In this document: in pieces, positions 36,059 through 45,371 of the stretch
How the letters are laid out: each line of letters starts with the position of its first letter
Numbering within the stretch: the first letter of the stretch is position 1
NCBI RefSeq assembly: GCF_900103865.1
Contig: NZ_FNII01000014.1
Location: forward strand, 28,669-92,668
Source of the DNA: Vreelandella arcis
Lineage (GTDB): Bacteria; Pseudomonadota; Gammaproteobacteria; Pseudomonadales; Halomonadaceae
DNA: 64,000 nt
Reading direction: 5' to 3'
The notes under the pieces: model-generated
What the model saw: the letters and a program-made list of their open reading frames with translations, nothing else
What the model was told of the DNA's origin: nothing
Database searches by the model: none
Position numbers and translations under genes: made by a program

Positions 36059-36763
36059 ATGATTGATCTTCATGGTTACGGCCCGCGCTTGCTAGAAGGC
36101 GCAGGCGTAACGCTTCAGCTAGCGTTGTTATCGCTGCTTCTTGCCGTTGTGCTGGGGTTAATAACCGCTGTCGCGAAGATGTCGCGCAGTTGGATAGCCC
36201 ACCGCACGGCAACGCTTTACACCACCGTTATTCGCGGCGTGCCCGACCTGGTTCTCATGATGCTGCTGTTCTTTGGCGGACAGATCGGCGTCAACATGAT
36301 CACCGACTGGCTCTACTATCAATTCGATATCGATATTTTTATCAATATCAATGAGTTTGTTGCCGGCGTGGTGACCATCGGGCTGATTTTCGGGGCCTAC
36401 ATGGGCGAGACCTTCCGCGGCGCCTTCATGGCGGTGGATAACGGTCAGATTGAGGCGGGCAAGGCCTACGGCATGAGCAGCTCGCTGGTGTTCCGCCGTA
36501 TTCGCTTCCCGCAGATGATGCGCCACGCCCTGCCGGGGCTGTCGAACAACTGGATGGTGCTGCTCAAAACCACCGCGCTGGTCTCGGTGATCGGACTTGC
36601 CGACATGGTTCGCGTGGCGTCCGAGGCCTCCAAGGCGACCCGCGAGCCCTTCTTGTTCATGATGGTGGTCGCGCTGATTTATCTGCTGATCGCCAGCGTG
36701 TCGGAATGGCTATTTGCGCGCTTACAAAAGCGCTACAGCATCGGTTATGGGGAGGAAGACTAA
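36059..36763 (+). CDS. Basic amino-acid ABC transporter permease (HisQ/AotQ type)
   Basis: 234 residues with about five membrane helices and the EAA loop EAGKAYGMSSSLVFRRIRFPQ that contacts the ATPase. It starts 15 bases after the ATPase gene. It forms a heterodimer with the next permease; its stop codon overlaps the next start by one base (TAATG). Confidence 0.93.
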   Translation: MIDLHGYGPRLLEGAGVTLQLALLSLLLAVVLGLITAVAKMSRSWIAHRTATLYTTVIRGVPDLVLMMLLFFGGQIGVNMITDWLYYQFDIDIFININEFVAGVVTIGLIFGAYMGETFRGAFMAVDNGQIEAGKAYGMSSSLVFRRIRFPQMMRHALPGLSNNWMVLLKTTALVSVIGLADMVRVASEASKATREPFLFMMVVALIYLLIASVSEWLFARLQKRYSIGYGEED

Positions 36764-37494
36764 TGGAATCCCTATTAACCTGGCTGGAAAATCAGCTCGC
36801 CGATAACAGCATTTTTACCCTGCAAACGCTGTCGCACTACGCTGACGGCCTGACCACCACTGTGCAACTGGTCTTCCTTTCGCTGATTATTGGGCTTATC
36901 GCCGCGGTACCGCTCGCCATTGGCCGAGGCTCCCGGCATGCCTGGATCAAATGGCCTATTTTCGCCTACACCTACGTTTTTCGCGGCACCCCGCTGCTCA
37001 TCCAGCTCTATCTGATTTACTACGGCGTAGTGTTTGTCGACGGCATTCAGGAATCGTGGCTGTGGGTGATTCTGGAAGATCCATTCATTCCCGCGCTTAT
37101 CGCATTCACCCTGAACACAGCGGCCTATACCACCGAGATTTTCCGTGGTGCCATCAAATCGACCTCGAAAGGTGAAATCGAAGCGGCGCGGGCTTACGGC
37201 ATGTCACCCGGGTTGACCATGCGGCGGATCATTATTCCCAGTGCCTTCCGACGCGCCCTGCCCGCCTACGGTAATGAAGTGATCTTCATGCTTCACGCCA
37301 GCGCGATCGCAAGCGTGGTGACCATCATGGATCTGACCGGCGCGGCACGCTTTGTCTATGCCCGTTACTACGCGCCATTCGAGGCCTTTTTATTCGTCGC
37401 AGCCATTTACCTGTGCCTGACCTTTGCGATCCTGTATTTCTTCCGCCACCTGGAGAAAAAACTGCTGGCCCACCTTCAGCCCCAAACCGGATAG
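36763..37494 (+). CDS. Basic amino-acid ABC transporter permease (HisM/AotM type)
   Basis: 243 residues from the ATG at 36763, which overlaps the previous stop and is preceded by GGGGAGGAAG. About five membrane helices and the EAA loop EAARAYGMSPGLTMRRIII. FRGTPLLIQLYLIYYG is the usual N-terminal-half signature of HisM-type permeases. Translational coupling to HisQ keeps the two subunits in equal amounts. Confidence 0.93.
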   Translation: MESLLTWLENQLADNSIFTLQTLSHYADGLTTTVQLVFLSLIIGLIAAVPLAIGRGSRHAWIKWPIFAYTYVFRGTPLLIQLYLIYYGVVFVDGIQESWLWVILEDPFIPALIAFTLNTAAYTTEIFRGAIKSTSKGEIEAARAYGMSPGLTMRRIIIPSAFRRALPAYGNEVIFMLHASAIASVVTIMDLTGAARFVYARYYAPFEAFLFVAAIYLCLTFAILYFFRHLEKKLLAHLQPQTG

Positions 37495-37603
37495 CGTGAA
37501 ACAAACGTTGGTTCATGCGTCGACAAACGGTTCTGATCGGCGCTAAGCTGGCGAGGATTACGTTATTCATCACTCGATGACGATTTCCACCAGGAGACTC
37601 ACA

Positions 37604-38371
37604 ATGAAAAAAGTCCTAACACTTTCTCTACTCGGCTTGGCTATCGCCGCGACCAGCGCCCAGGCGCAAGACTACGAAGAAGTCCGCATTGGCGTCGACG
37701 TTCCCTACGAGCCCATGGAATACCGCACCGCTGACGGCGAACTCACCGGCTTCGATATCGACCTGGGCAACGCCCTGTGTGACGAGATTGGCGTAAGCTG
37801 CGAGTGGGTCGTGCAGGGCTGGGATGGCATCATCCCCGGCCTGATGGCGCGTAAATACGACGCCATCATGTCGTCCATGACCATCAACGATGATCGCCGC
37901 GAACAAGTGCTGTTCTCTGATCCGTACATTACGCCGCCCTCCGCTTGGTTTGCTCCAGGAGGCACTGAGCTGGAAGAAATCAGCGAAGAATCGCTTACCG
38001 ACATGACCATCGGCGTTCAGCGCGGCACTCTGCAGGATAACTACGTTACCGACATGTACGGCGATGTGGCCGACATCAATCGCTACGCGACGGCCGACGA
38101 CATGGTGCTGGATATGGAGTCCGAACGTCTGGACATCCTGTTCCTCGACTTCCCGGTGGGCAAGTCCACGCTACTGGATAGCGAAGAAGGCGACTACACC
38201 GTGGTCGGCGAGATGCTGACCGAGCCGAAAGAGTACTTTGGCGACGGCTTTGGTATCGCCTTCCGCCAGCGCGACGAAGCGCTTGCCGAGCAATTTAACG
38301 AAGCCCTTGAAACCCTTCGTGAAGACGGCACCTACGACGAAATCTACGCGCGTTACTTCGAAGCTAAGTAA
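37604..38371 (+). CDS. Basic amino-acid ABC substrate-binding protein (ArgT/HisJ/AotJ type)
   Basis: 255 residues from the ATG at 37604 (MKKVLTLSLLGLAIAATSAQ signal, cleaved after AQA). The mature part follows the HisJ/ArgT pattern: VPYEPMEYRTADGELTGFDI at the entrance and MSSMTINDDRREQVLFSDPY with the Arg that binds the substrate carboxylate. Family members bind Lys, Arg, Orn or His; the astE neighbour favours arginine or ornithine. It is separated from the permeases by 109 bases and followed by a strong hairpin. Confidence 0.93.
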   Translation: MKKVLTLSLLGLAIAATSAQAQDYEEVRIGVDVPYEPMEYRTADGELTGFDIDLGNALCDEIGVSCEWVVQGWDGIIPGLMARKYDAIMSSMTINDDRREQVLFSDPYITPPSAWFAPGGTELEEISEESLTDMTIGVQRGTLQDNYVTDMYGDVADINRYATADDMVLDMESERLDILFLDFPVGKSTLLDSEEGDYTVVGEMLTEPKEYFGDGFGIAFRQRDEALAEQFNEALETLREDGTYDEIYARYFEAK

Positions 38372-38376
38372 CTAAA

Positions 38377-38408
38377 ACGCACCTCCCCAGTCCGTTGGGG
38401 AGGTGCGT
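38377..38408 (+). terminator. Terminator-like hairpin after the ABC operon
   Basis: A perfect 13-bp stem (38377-38389, 38396-38408) with a 6-base loop, 5 bases after the binding-protein stop. The T-tract downstream is weak. Confidence 0.6.
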
Positions 38409-38473
38409 CATACAGATAGGGCGATGGATAGGTTCAGCCCAGAGCTTTTCGCGTGATTGAGTAGCAACGACCA

Positions 38474-40240
38474 TTATCGTTCTTTGAGCTGTACCCTGTC
38501 AGCGAGAAATCCCGGCATCTCATTTGCCGGCATAGGTCTTGCGTAAAGAAATCCCTGAGCCATATCGCAGCCTAAATCTTTCACCAGACGATCCTGCTCA
38601 ACGGTTTCCACGCCTTCCACCAACACCGTCAAACTTAGGCAGTGCCCCACCGTAATGATGGCCTTCAAGATGGCCATATCACTATCATTTTCCATTGCAT
38701 GATGGAGGAAGCCTCTATCAATCTTAAGGCTGCAAACGGGTAAATTTCGCAAATAAACCAGAGATGAATAACCGGTACCAAAATCGTCAATAGAGATATG
38801 CACGCCCGCCTGCTTCAATCTCTTCAGCTGTCTTATTTGTTCCCCGTCAACACCAATCACCTCATTCTCTGTCAGCTCGACGCCTAATTGAGAGGGTGAG
38901 AGGCCATGGTCAGATAGCGTCTGTAGGATGTGGTCGGCTAAATTCTGATTGGTCAGTTGCCGTCCCGATAAATTAATGTCTACTCGTATATGTTCAAGGG
39001 CTGTACCCTGCCAAGCTTTAAGCTGTCTGCAAGAGTTTTCAATCACCCAATCTCCGATACGATTAATCAGCCCTGATTTTTCCGCTACTGGAATAAAGAC
39101 GCCAGGCGAAACCGGCTGAGAGCGTCCATCGAAGCATCGTAATAGCGCCTCACAGGAATATACGCCTCCGTCTTTAAAATCAATTTGCGGCTGAAAATAA
39201 AGCTGCAGACTGTCGGCTGCGAGAGCACCTCGAAGAAGCGCCGTCACTTCCTGATAGTGAACTAATCGATCATTAATATCTGAAGTGTAAAAACAAATAC
39301 TGTTTTCACCTGACTCTTTGGCCTGGTACATGGCGGCATCAGCGTTACCCATAAGCCCTGCCACTGTTGAACCATCATCAGGAAACAGGCTGACACCGAA
39401 ACTGGCCGTCATCTGATAACGAACGCTATCAATCACAAACCCTTGATCTAACACGTTGATTAAACGCTGAAGGAGTTCATGGATGCCTTCAGACCCACCG
39501 AAATCAAACAACAACAATACAAACTCGTCACCACCAAATCGGCTCAGTAGATCACAGCCACGAATTTCTTTATTCAGACGCTTAGCAACCGCCCGCAAGA
39601 GATCGTCACCATAATGATGCCCAAGGGTGTCATTGATCAGCTTGAAATTATCCAAATCAATAAACACCACAGCGACGTCACTCTCCGGTCGTCGTTCTGC
39701 GGCGGCAAGATGCTTTGATAACTCAAACTCCATTAATCGCCTGTTGGGCAGTTGAGTTAAATCGTCAAAATTGGCCATCCTGTGCAGCTTTTCGTTGGCT
39801 TTTTTCTGCTCCTGCAGGCTGATATCAATGCAAAACATTTCGCATTCACCAGTATCCTGCTTAATCATCACATGACTGGAATAAACAGGAACAAGGTGCC
39901 CCTCTTTATGTTCCAGCTCAATTTCCTCAGCGGGAATTTCAATATTGTTATCTACCCAGTTCTTATGAGCGGCAATCACGCCTTCGCGCATCTCGTCGGG
40001 GATAATTAAATCTTCGAGCAACTGCTCCTGCGCTTCCTCCCGGGTATAGCCGTAAAGACGCCGGCTTGCTTCATTCCAATAAGTTACTTCGCGTTTTTTG
40101 TTATAACCCTGCACGGCGACCATTGGCAGGTTTTCAATCATCTCATAAAAATTCCGCACACTTTTCGAGGCAGCCATCAACGGGTATGCCCCGCTCTTGG
40201 TTGAGGGAAGAGGTGTTTTATGGCCACGTTTATCTGGCAT
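38474..40240 (-). CDS. PAS-GGDEF-EAL cyclic-di-GMP protein
   Basis: 588 residues, no membrane segment. An N-terminal PAS domain (VTYWNEASRRLYGYTREEAQ), a GGDEF domain with intact RFGGDEF and inhibitory-site RGCD five residues upstream, and an EAL domain with CEALLR, DDFGTGYSSLVYL, LKIDRGF and VEGVETVEQ all present. Both synthesis and hydrolysis of cyclic-di-GMP are therefore possible. GGAAG precedes the start. Which activity dominates cannot be told from sequence. Confidence 0.92.
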   Translation of the reverse strand: MPDKRGHKTPLPSTKSGAYPLMAASKSVRNFYEMIENLPMVAVQGYNKKREVTYWNEASRRLYGYTREEAQEQLLEDLIIPDEMREGVIAAHKNWVDNNIEIPAEEIELEHKEGHLVPVYSSHVMIKQDTGECEMFCIDISLQEQKKANEKLHRMANFDDLTQLPNRRLMEFELSKHLAAAERRPESDVAVVFIDLDNFKLINDTLGHHYGDDLLRAVAKRLNKEIRGCDLLSRFGGDEFVLLLFDFGGSEGIHELLQRLINVLDQGFVIDSVRYQMTASFGVSLFPDDGSTVAGLMGNADAAMYQAKESGENSICFYTSDINDRLVHYQEVTALLRGALAADSLQLYFQPQIDFKDGGVYSCEALLRCFDGRSQPVSPGVFIPVAEKSGLINRIGDWVIENSCRQLKAWQGTALEHIRVDINLSGRQLTNQNLADHILQTLSDHGLSPSQLGVELTENEVIGVDGEQIRQLKRLKQAGVHISIDDFGTGYSSLVYLRNLPVCSLKIDRGFLHHAMENDSDMAILKAIITVGHCLSLTVLVEGVETVEQDRLVKDLGCDMAQGFLYARPMPANEMPGFLADRVQLKER

Positions 40241-40584
40241 TTTTGTTGCTTCCTAACATTTTCCCAGAAACCAAAAGAACAAAAACGATATTGTTTGGTC
40301 ACGGGTGAGCAGTTGTAGAAATTATTTTATTTATCGCTTAATCCAGATTTCTTACGATACTCATGCAGGCAAGCGTCGCAGAACCGCCCCGTTAATGCCA
40401 GAGCCGCAGGGTTAACGGTCGTCTTCGCGATTATTCAATCAACGCTCCAGGCGTGTAGCTCCATAAACAGCATCTGTTGTTTGAACATGCTGTATGCTGC
40501 GCCTCGACGAATGTCGGCGAGACACTTAAGCTTCAGCTTAACGACGCTTGCCCGCTGAATAAATGACAGGTACAGGGAGGGTAG
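40241..40584. other. Intergenic region between the GGDEF-EAL and TraX-like genes
   Basis: A 344-base stretch between divergent genes. The left third is A/T-rich and probably holds the promoter of the minus-strand gene. A small perfect palindrome TTAAGCT-TC-AGCTTAA lies at 40526-40541. I see no convincing ORF or RNA gene. Confidence 0.4.
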
Positions 40585-41373
40585 ATGACTCAGAAAGTGG
40601 CGCTTAAAGCACCCTCATCCCACTGGACGGGCTGGGCTCAATGGCTCGCCTTGTTCACCATGACGGTGGATCATGTAACGCGCTATGCCTTACCCGATGG
40701 CTGGGGGCTTGATTGGGCGGGGTCATCCATTGGCCGCATCGCGTTCCCGCTATTTGCCGCGATGGTGGCGTGGCACGGCCTGTTCAACACACGTGACCCT
40801 CTGCGTTACGCGCGCCGTATGTTGATCATTGGGTTGATCGCGCAACTGCCTTACATGCTGATGCCCCGCGAATCAGATGCGTTCATACTTAACATCTGCT
40901 TTACCCTGGCCACCGGCCTCGTGCTCGGCTCGCTGGTGCGCCTGGGCTGGCAGCACTATCAGCAGCAAAGTATCCACTTTGGCTGGTTGTTAGCCGGCAC
41001 GACGGCAGTGGTCACGCTCTGGTATCTGCTGGGGTTCTGGGTCGAATACGGCCACAACGGCCTGCTGCTGATTCCCCTGCTGATGTATGCCATGCAGGCG
41101 CTAAACGAGACCAGCCGTGATTTCTCTGCGCAGTTGTGGGCGGGACTGGCAGCCTTTCCTGCGCTATGGATAGCTGGCCAGATGAACACCTCTGACATGG
41201 CTAAATCGTTTACCGTGGGAACCTGTATTGTCGTGCTGGTGTTGGCGGCCGGGGCCGCGCAGCGTGTTCCGGCTATCCAGTGGGCCATGCCCAGGCGTTT
41301 ATGGCTAACCTGGTACCCTGGCCATTTCGCCTTGATTGCGCTGTGGCTGCTGATCAGTGGTCAGCTATTGTAA
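40585..41373 (+). CDS. TraX-family membrane protein
   Basis: 262 residues with about eight membrane helices, resembling TraX, the F-pilin N-acetylase. Conserved acidic/aromatic positions are visible in the first helix region (WLALFTMTVDHVTRYAL) and in FPLFAAMVAWHG, together with YPGHFALI near the C-terminus. There is no conjugation gene nearby, so this chromosomal homologue probably acetylates another substrate. GGGAGGG precedes the ATG. Confidence 0.85.
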   Translation: MTQKVALKAPSSHWTGWAQWLALFTMTVDHVTRYALPDGWGLDWAGSSIGRIAFPLFAAMVAWHGLFNTRDPLRYARRMLIIGLIAQLPYMLMPRESDAFILNICFTLATGLVLGSLVRLGWQHYQQQSIHFGWLLAGTTAVVTLWYLLGFWVEYGHNGLLLIPLLMYAMQALNETSRDFSAQLWAGLAAFPALWIAGQMNTSDMAKSFTVGTCIVVLVLAAGAAQRVPAIQWAMPRRLWLTWYPGHFALIALWLLISGQLL

Positions 41374-41384
41374 CTGAGCACGTT

Positions 41385-42965
41385 TTACAGCCTCGCCTTT
41401 TCGGCTTCTTCGCGCATCCACGGGTGATATCGGCAGCGCCGGGCACGCCCCTCCATTTTGGCCTGATACATGGCAAGGTCGGCCTCTTTAAGTAACTCAC
41501 TATGATCGCAGCCGCTGACGTTAAAGCAGGTGTACCCCATGCTCGGCGTGACGTTGACCGTTTGTGTCTCCAGGCGATACGGCATTGATATCGCCTCTTG
41601 CACCGCCTGCATATACGCCTCAGCCCATTCCTCTAGTGCCTCGGGCGTCGTGGTATCGGTTAACGCTAGCAGCACGAATTCATCGCCGCTGAGTCGCGCC
41701 GCCATGTCGCCAGGGTGTAAACACGCCTGCAAACGGCGGGCGACCTGGATCAGCAAATCATCCCCCGCGGCATGGCCCAGCGTGTCATTAATCAGTTTAA
41801 AGCGGTCCAAATCCATAAACAGCAGCAGCCCACTGGCGTGCTGGTCGGCATCACAAAGAGACTCCAGGCGCTCAATAAACATACGCCGATTGGGCAAGTC
41901 GGTGAGCGCATCATAGTAGGCTTGGCGATAAATAATCGCTTCGGTGCGCTTGCGTTCAGTGAAGTCCTCCACCATGGCCACGCCGCCCACCATCCGCTGG
42001 CTCGCACTATGCACCCCGTTAAAAAAAGCACGCAGCGGCGTGCCCTCAGAGGCTTTGGGGAGGCAGTAGGTGCCTTCGTAATAGCCGGTGCCCTGCCGCA
42101 GGGCATCCTTCACCGCTTTGGCAACCGCTTTATCGGCGTTGTGCCCCAGCATGCAGTAGCCAATTAACTGCCCGCGTTCCACCCCCAGAATCTCCAGCAG
42201 CTTGCCGTTGCAGTCGGTGACCGTGCCCTGCGCATCAAAGTGCATCACGCCAAGGGGCGATTGGTTAAAAATCGACCGGTAACGGTCTTCACTCTCCAAT
42301 AACAAGGCCTCGCGAGCAGCCATGCTGACCCGCAACGAAATATTGTCATGGATGATGCGGCTCAAACGGCGGCTGGTGGCCAAAATCAGCCCCAGAAACA
42401 AAACGAGCATTGCGCCAATCAGCATCGACAATGACGTCCCGTGTAACCAAAACTGCAGCAGCAACGGCAGCATAATTGGCAGAACAAAGCCCAACGATAC
42501 CCACCAAACAGCGGAAAGCGTCGTGATGCCACCAGCAGAGATGCCCGCCATGACAATCGACAGTGCCGCCACTTGACCATGCTGGTCACCGTTAAACAGT
42601 TCAAAGCTGCCTAACCCCCATACGCAACCCGCCGCGATGGCGCCCACGCTAAACCGGTGTAGCCAACGACGGCGCTGCTGGTGCGAGGCCGACACTCGCT
42701 GAAAGCGATAGGCCAAACCTAGACGCGCGCCGGATACCAACACCAGCAGTCCCCACCAACCCAACAGCTTCCCGTGCGATACATCCGGCCATAGGGCGGC
42801 AACCAGCAGTGTCGCCGCCAATATGCTGGCCAGGATAGGAGACCCTAGGTTGTCGTACAGCAAGCGCACTTTTTCACCGCGTAGACTTTTCACCGCGATA
42901 TGGTGTTCGCGCTGAAAACGACCACGCAGCCCCGATGCGCTGGCCGTACTAAAAGGCTGAGGCAT
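41385..42965 (-). CDS. Membrane PAS-GGDEF diguanylate cyclase
   Basis: 526 residues from the ATG at 42965 (AAGGGA upstream; an in-frame start at 43004 lacks one). An N-terminal region of about five or six membrane helices, a PAS domain (YRSIFNQSPLGVMHFDAQG), and a GGDEF domain whose signature reads LSGDEFVLL. SGDEF variants are generally active. The inhibitory-site Arg is replaced (HPGD instead of RxxD), so product inhibition may be lost. It converges with the TraX-like gene, 11 bases apart. Confidence 0.9.
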   Translation of the reverse strand: MPQPFSTASASGLRGRFQREHHIAVKSLRGEKVRLLYDNLGSPILASILAATLLVAALWPDVSHGKLLGWWGLLVLVSGARLGLAYRFQRVSASHQQRRRWLHRFSVGAIAAGCVWGLGSFELFNGDQHGQVAALSIVMAGISAGGITTLSAVWWVSLGFVLPIMLPLLLQFWLHGTSLSMLIGAMLVLFLGLILATSRRLSRIIHDNISLRVSMAAREALLLESEDRYRSIFNQSPLGVMHFDAQGTVTDCNGKLLEILGVERGQLIGYCMLGHNADKAVAKAVKDALRQGTGYYEGTYCLPKASEGTPLRAFFNGVHSASQRMVGGVAMVEDFTERKRTEAIIYRQAYYDALTDLPNRRMFIERLESLCDADQHASGLLLFMDLDRFKLINDTLGHAAGDDLLIQVARRLQACLHPGDMAARLSGDEFVLLALTDTTTPEALEEWAEAYMQAVQEAISMPYRLETQTVNVTPSMGYTCFNVSGCDHSELLKEADLAMYQAKMEGRARRCRYHPWMREEAEKARL

Positions 42966-43094
42966 ACAACGTCCCTTATGTTGCCAAGCTGGTTCGCGAG
43001 TCACTCTTACTGGTTAAGAAACCTAATCCTTTTTAGCCGATTTTCTGATACATAGCGACTAAAGTTCTCAACTGAATCGACTGTGCACAAAAAA

Positions 43095-43112
43095 GCCGCC
43101 CTAAAAGGCGGC
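43095..43112 (-). terminator. Rho-independent terminator of purEK
   Basis: Stem GCCGCC/GGCGGC with a 6-base loop. On the minus strand a run of six T follows, directly after the purK stop. Confidence 0.82.
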
Positions 43113-43120
43113 AGTTACGC

Positions 43121-44260
43121 TTACAAGGTTGACTCAAAGCTCCACGACACGGGGGGAGCATCGGGCAGCTTGGCTTGGCAAGCACGCACTTTATCAAGCA
43201 GTTCGGCGTGGGTTTCAGCTACCACATTGACATGCGCCAGTTTACGCCCGGCCCGCTCGGTTTTGTCGTAACGGTGCAGGTGCGTGTTAGAAAGCGCCAG
43301 CAGGGCCGCGTTATCGCCTTCACGGCCAATCACATTGACCATACAAGTGGGCGCAATCGCCCGGGTACTACCTAAAGGCAGGCCTTGCACCGCGCGCAGG
43401 TGATTTTCAAACTGGCTGGTCACCGCGCCGTTCATGGTCCAATGGCCCGAGTTATGCACTCGTGGGGCCATTTCATTGGCCAACAGCTTACCATCGCGGG
43501 TTTGGAACAACTCAAGCGCCAGTACGCCTACATAGTCCAGCTCGTCCAACAGGGCGCGAATATAACCATCGGCGGTTTGCTGGACGCTCGCGTCAAGATC
43601 GGGCAGCGGCGCCACCGAGTAACGCAAAATGCCATCGACGTGCTGGTTTTCGGCCATGGGGTAAAACGCCACCTCGCCATCGCGGCCGCGCACGGCAATC
43701 ATCGAGACTTCGCGGACAAAGTCGACAAACGCTTCAACAACCAGTTGGGAATGGCCAATGGACACCCACGCCTCATGCGCCTGTTCCGGCTGCTTCAGCA
43801 CTGCCTGGCCTTTACCGTCGTAGCCTTCGGTCACCGACTTGGCGACTACCGGGCAGCCCAGCTCGCGCGCGGCGGTTTCTAATTGCTCGGCGCTTTCGAC
43901 CACCCGATAGGCCGGGGTAGGAATGCCCAAACGATCGAACAGCGTTTTCTCTTCCACGCGGTTTTGGCACACCTCAATGGCGCGGCTGCTGGGGTATACC
44001 GGCTTGTGTTGCTCAATGCTTCGCACCAGGGCCACCGGCAGGTGTTCGAATTCGTAGGTGACGACGTCGACCTTGTCGAGAAAATCCGCCAGGTGCTGAT
44101 TATCAGGGTCGACAATCACCTCGCCAATCCCCGCGCTGGGATTACCGGTGGTATCCAAAAAGGTGAAGCGATTACCCAGCGGGTAGCCCGCCAGCGCCAA
44201 CATGCGGCCTAACTGACCGGCACCCATTATGCCGATATTACTTGAAATGACAGACTGCAT
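43121..44260 (-). CDS. purK: N5-carboxyaminoimidazole ribonucleotide synthase
   Basis: PurK converts AIR, ATP and bicarbonate to N5-CAIR in purine synthesis. 379 residues of the ATP-grasp fold: nucleotide-like N-terminus IGIMGAGQLGRMLALAGYPL, ATP-grasp region VAKSVTEGYDGKGQAVL, and NEMAPRVHNSGHWTMNGAVT. It follows purE by 11 bases. Confidence 0.96.
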   Translation of the reverse strand: MQSVISSNIGIMGAGQLGRMLALAGYPLGNRFTFLDTTGNPSAGIGEVIVDPDNQHLADFLDKVDVVTYEFEHLPVALVRSIEQHKPVYPSSRAIEVCQNRVEEKTLFDRLGIPTPAYRVVESAEQLETAARELGCPVVAKSVTEGYDGKGQAVLKQPEQAHEAWVSIGHSQLVVEAFVDFVREVSMIAVRGRDGEVAFYPMAENQHVDGILRYSVAPLPDLDASVQQTADGYIRALLDELDYVGVLALELFQTRDGKLLANEMAPRVHNSGHWTMNGAVTSQFENHLRAVQGLPLGSTRAIAPTCMVNVIGREGDNAALLALSNTHLHRYDKTERAGRKLAHVNVVAETHAELLDKVRACQAKLPDAPPVSWSFESTL

Positions 44261-44271
44261 CGCAGGCCTCC

Positions 44272-44787
44272 TTATTCGGCTTCCGGGTCGGGGCGCGGGT
44301 CAGGGTTATCGAGCACTTTCTGGGTCTGCTCAGCGCGAAAAGCCTCCACTGCATTGCGCACCTCGGCATCCTGCAAGCCGACAATTTGTCCGGCCAGCAG
44401 GCCCGCATTGGTAGCACCCGCTTTCCCAATCGCCAGGGTTCCCACCGCAATACCCCCCGGCATTTGCGCGATCGAAAGTAGCGAATCCAACCCTTTCAAC
44501 GCTTTGGATTCCACCGGCACGCCGAGTACTGGCAGCGGTGTTTGCGACGCCACCATGCCCGGCAGGTGAGCAGCGCCGCCAGCACCCGCCACAATGACTT
44601 GCAAGCCCCGCTCGGCGGCGGTTTTGGCGTAGTCGAAAAGCAAATCAGGCGTGCGATGCGCTGAGACTACACGGGTCTCATAGGGCACACCTAACCGCTC
44701 GAGCATCGCCACCGCGTGCTCCATGACGGGCCAGTCAGACTTAGACCCCATGATCACGCCCACTTTGGGTGCGCTGTTCGACGACAT
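44272..44787 (-). CDS. purE: N5-CAIR mutase
   Basis: PurE rearranges N5-CAIR to CAIR, the step after PurK. 171 residues: [13 protein letters not shown] phosphate-binding loop, VSAHRTPD with the catalytic His, and [12 protein letters not shown]. First gene of the purEK operon. The 209 bases upstream are shared with a divergent HTH gene; I see no clear PurR box. Confidence 0.96.
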   Translation of the reverse strand: MSSNSAPKVGVIMGSKSDWPVMEHAVAMLERLGVPYETRVVSAHRTPDLLFDYAKTAAERGLQVIVAGAGGAAHLPGMVASQTPLPVLGVPVESKALKGLDSLLSIAQMPGGIAVGTLAIGKAGATNAGLLAGQIVGLQDAEVRNAVEAFRAEQTQKVLDNPDPRPDPEAE

Positions 44788-44996
44788 GCCATTACTCCTC
44801 GGCCCGCGGCCTTGTTAAACGATCAGTAAGCCGTGCCTCACACAACAAGACAGGCGGAAAAATAAGCGGTTAGTTTACCAGAGCCACAGCGTTTGCGGGG
44901 GGCCGTGCGCGCCATGAAATTTTCATCAAAAAAGGTATTGAAATGCCCCCCGGTTGGCGGCATTGTATCGGTGTCATTTCAGACTTATGGAGCTAC

Positions 44997-45269
44997 ATGA
45001 GTACGGTACGCTTATCTGCCCACGCGGACTTGCTGGACCCTCCGCGAAGCAGCCCTGACCTCGATGTCAGGGAACTAGAAAAACGTACGCGTTTAATGCG
45101 TATTATCACGCGTCTGATCGCAGTATCAGATATGGGAAGTCGTGAAATTGCCCGCCGAGCGGGGTTACCCGTTCAGAAAATTAGCGACCTGCTCGCTGGA
45201 AGGCTTGAGCACCTGAATGTGGATGAACTCCTCGTTCTGCGTCGCACGTTGGAAGTGGAGGCGCCATAG
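44997..45269 (+). CDS. Small HTH (XRE-like) DNA-binding protein
   Basis: 90 residues with a C-terminal helix-turn-helix (REIARRAGLPVQKISDLLAG) like the XRE/HTH_37 domains of type II antitoxins and small regulators. The ATG at 44997 was chosen (TATGGAG upstream). No toxin gene is adjacent; it is divergent from purE and followed by a terminator, so it is a single-gene unit. Its target is unknown. Confidence 0.75.
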   Translation: MSTVRLSAHADLLDPPRSSPDLDVRELEKRTRLMRIITRLIAVSDMGSREIARRAGLPVQKISDLLAGRLEHLNVDELLVLRRTLEVEAP

Positions 45270-45320
45270 CAGTTACGTCCCTGCTCCCTCCTTTTGGATG
45301 AACATTTCTCCGTTATCGTC

Positions 45321-45339
45321 GGCCGCTTTCACAGCGGCC
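45321..45339 (+). terminator. Rho-independent terminator after the HTH gene
   Basis: Stem GGCCGCT/AGCGGCC with loop TTCAC and a following TTTCT. Confidence 0.75.
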
Positions 45340-45371
45340 TTTCTATTGGTAGGTTGTTTTTGGCAGCGCGT

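Noticed and set aside
44788..44996. A PurR operator upstream of purE
   Set aside because: Only a partial CGTTTGC half-site was seen, without the symmetrical partner.
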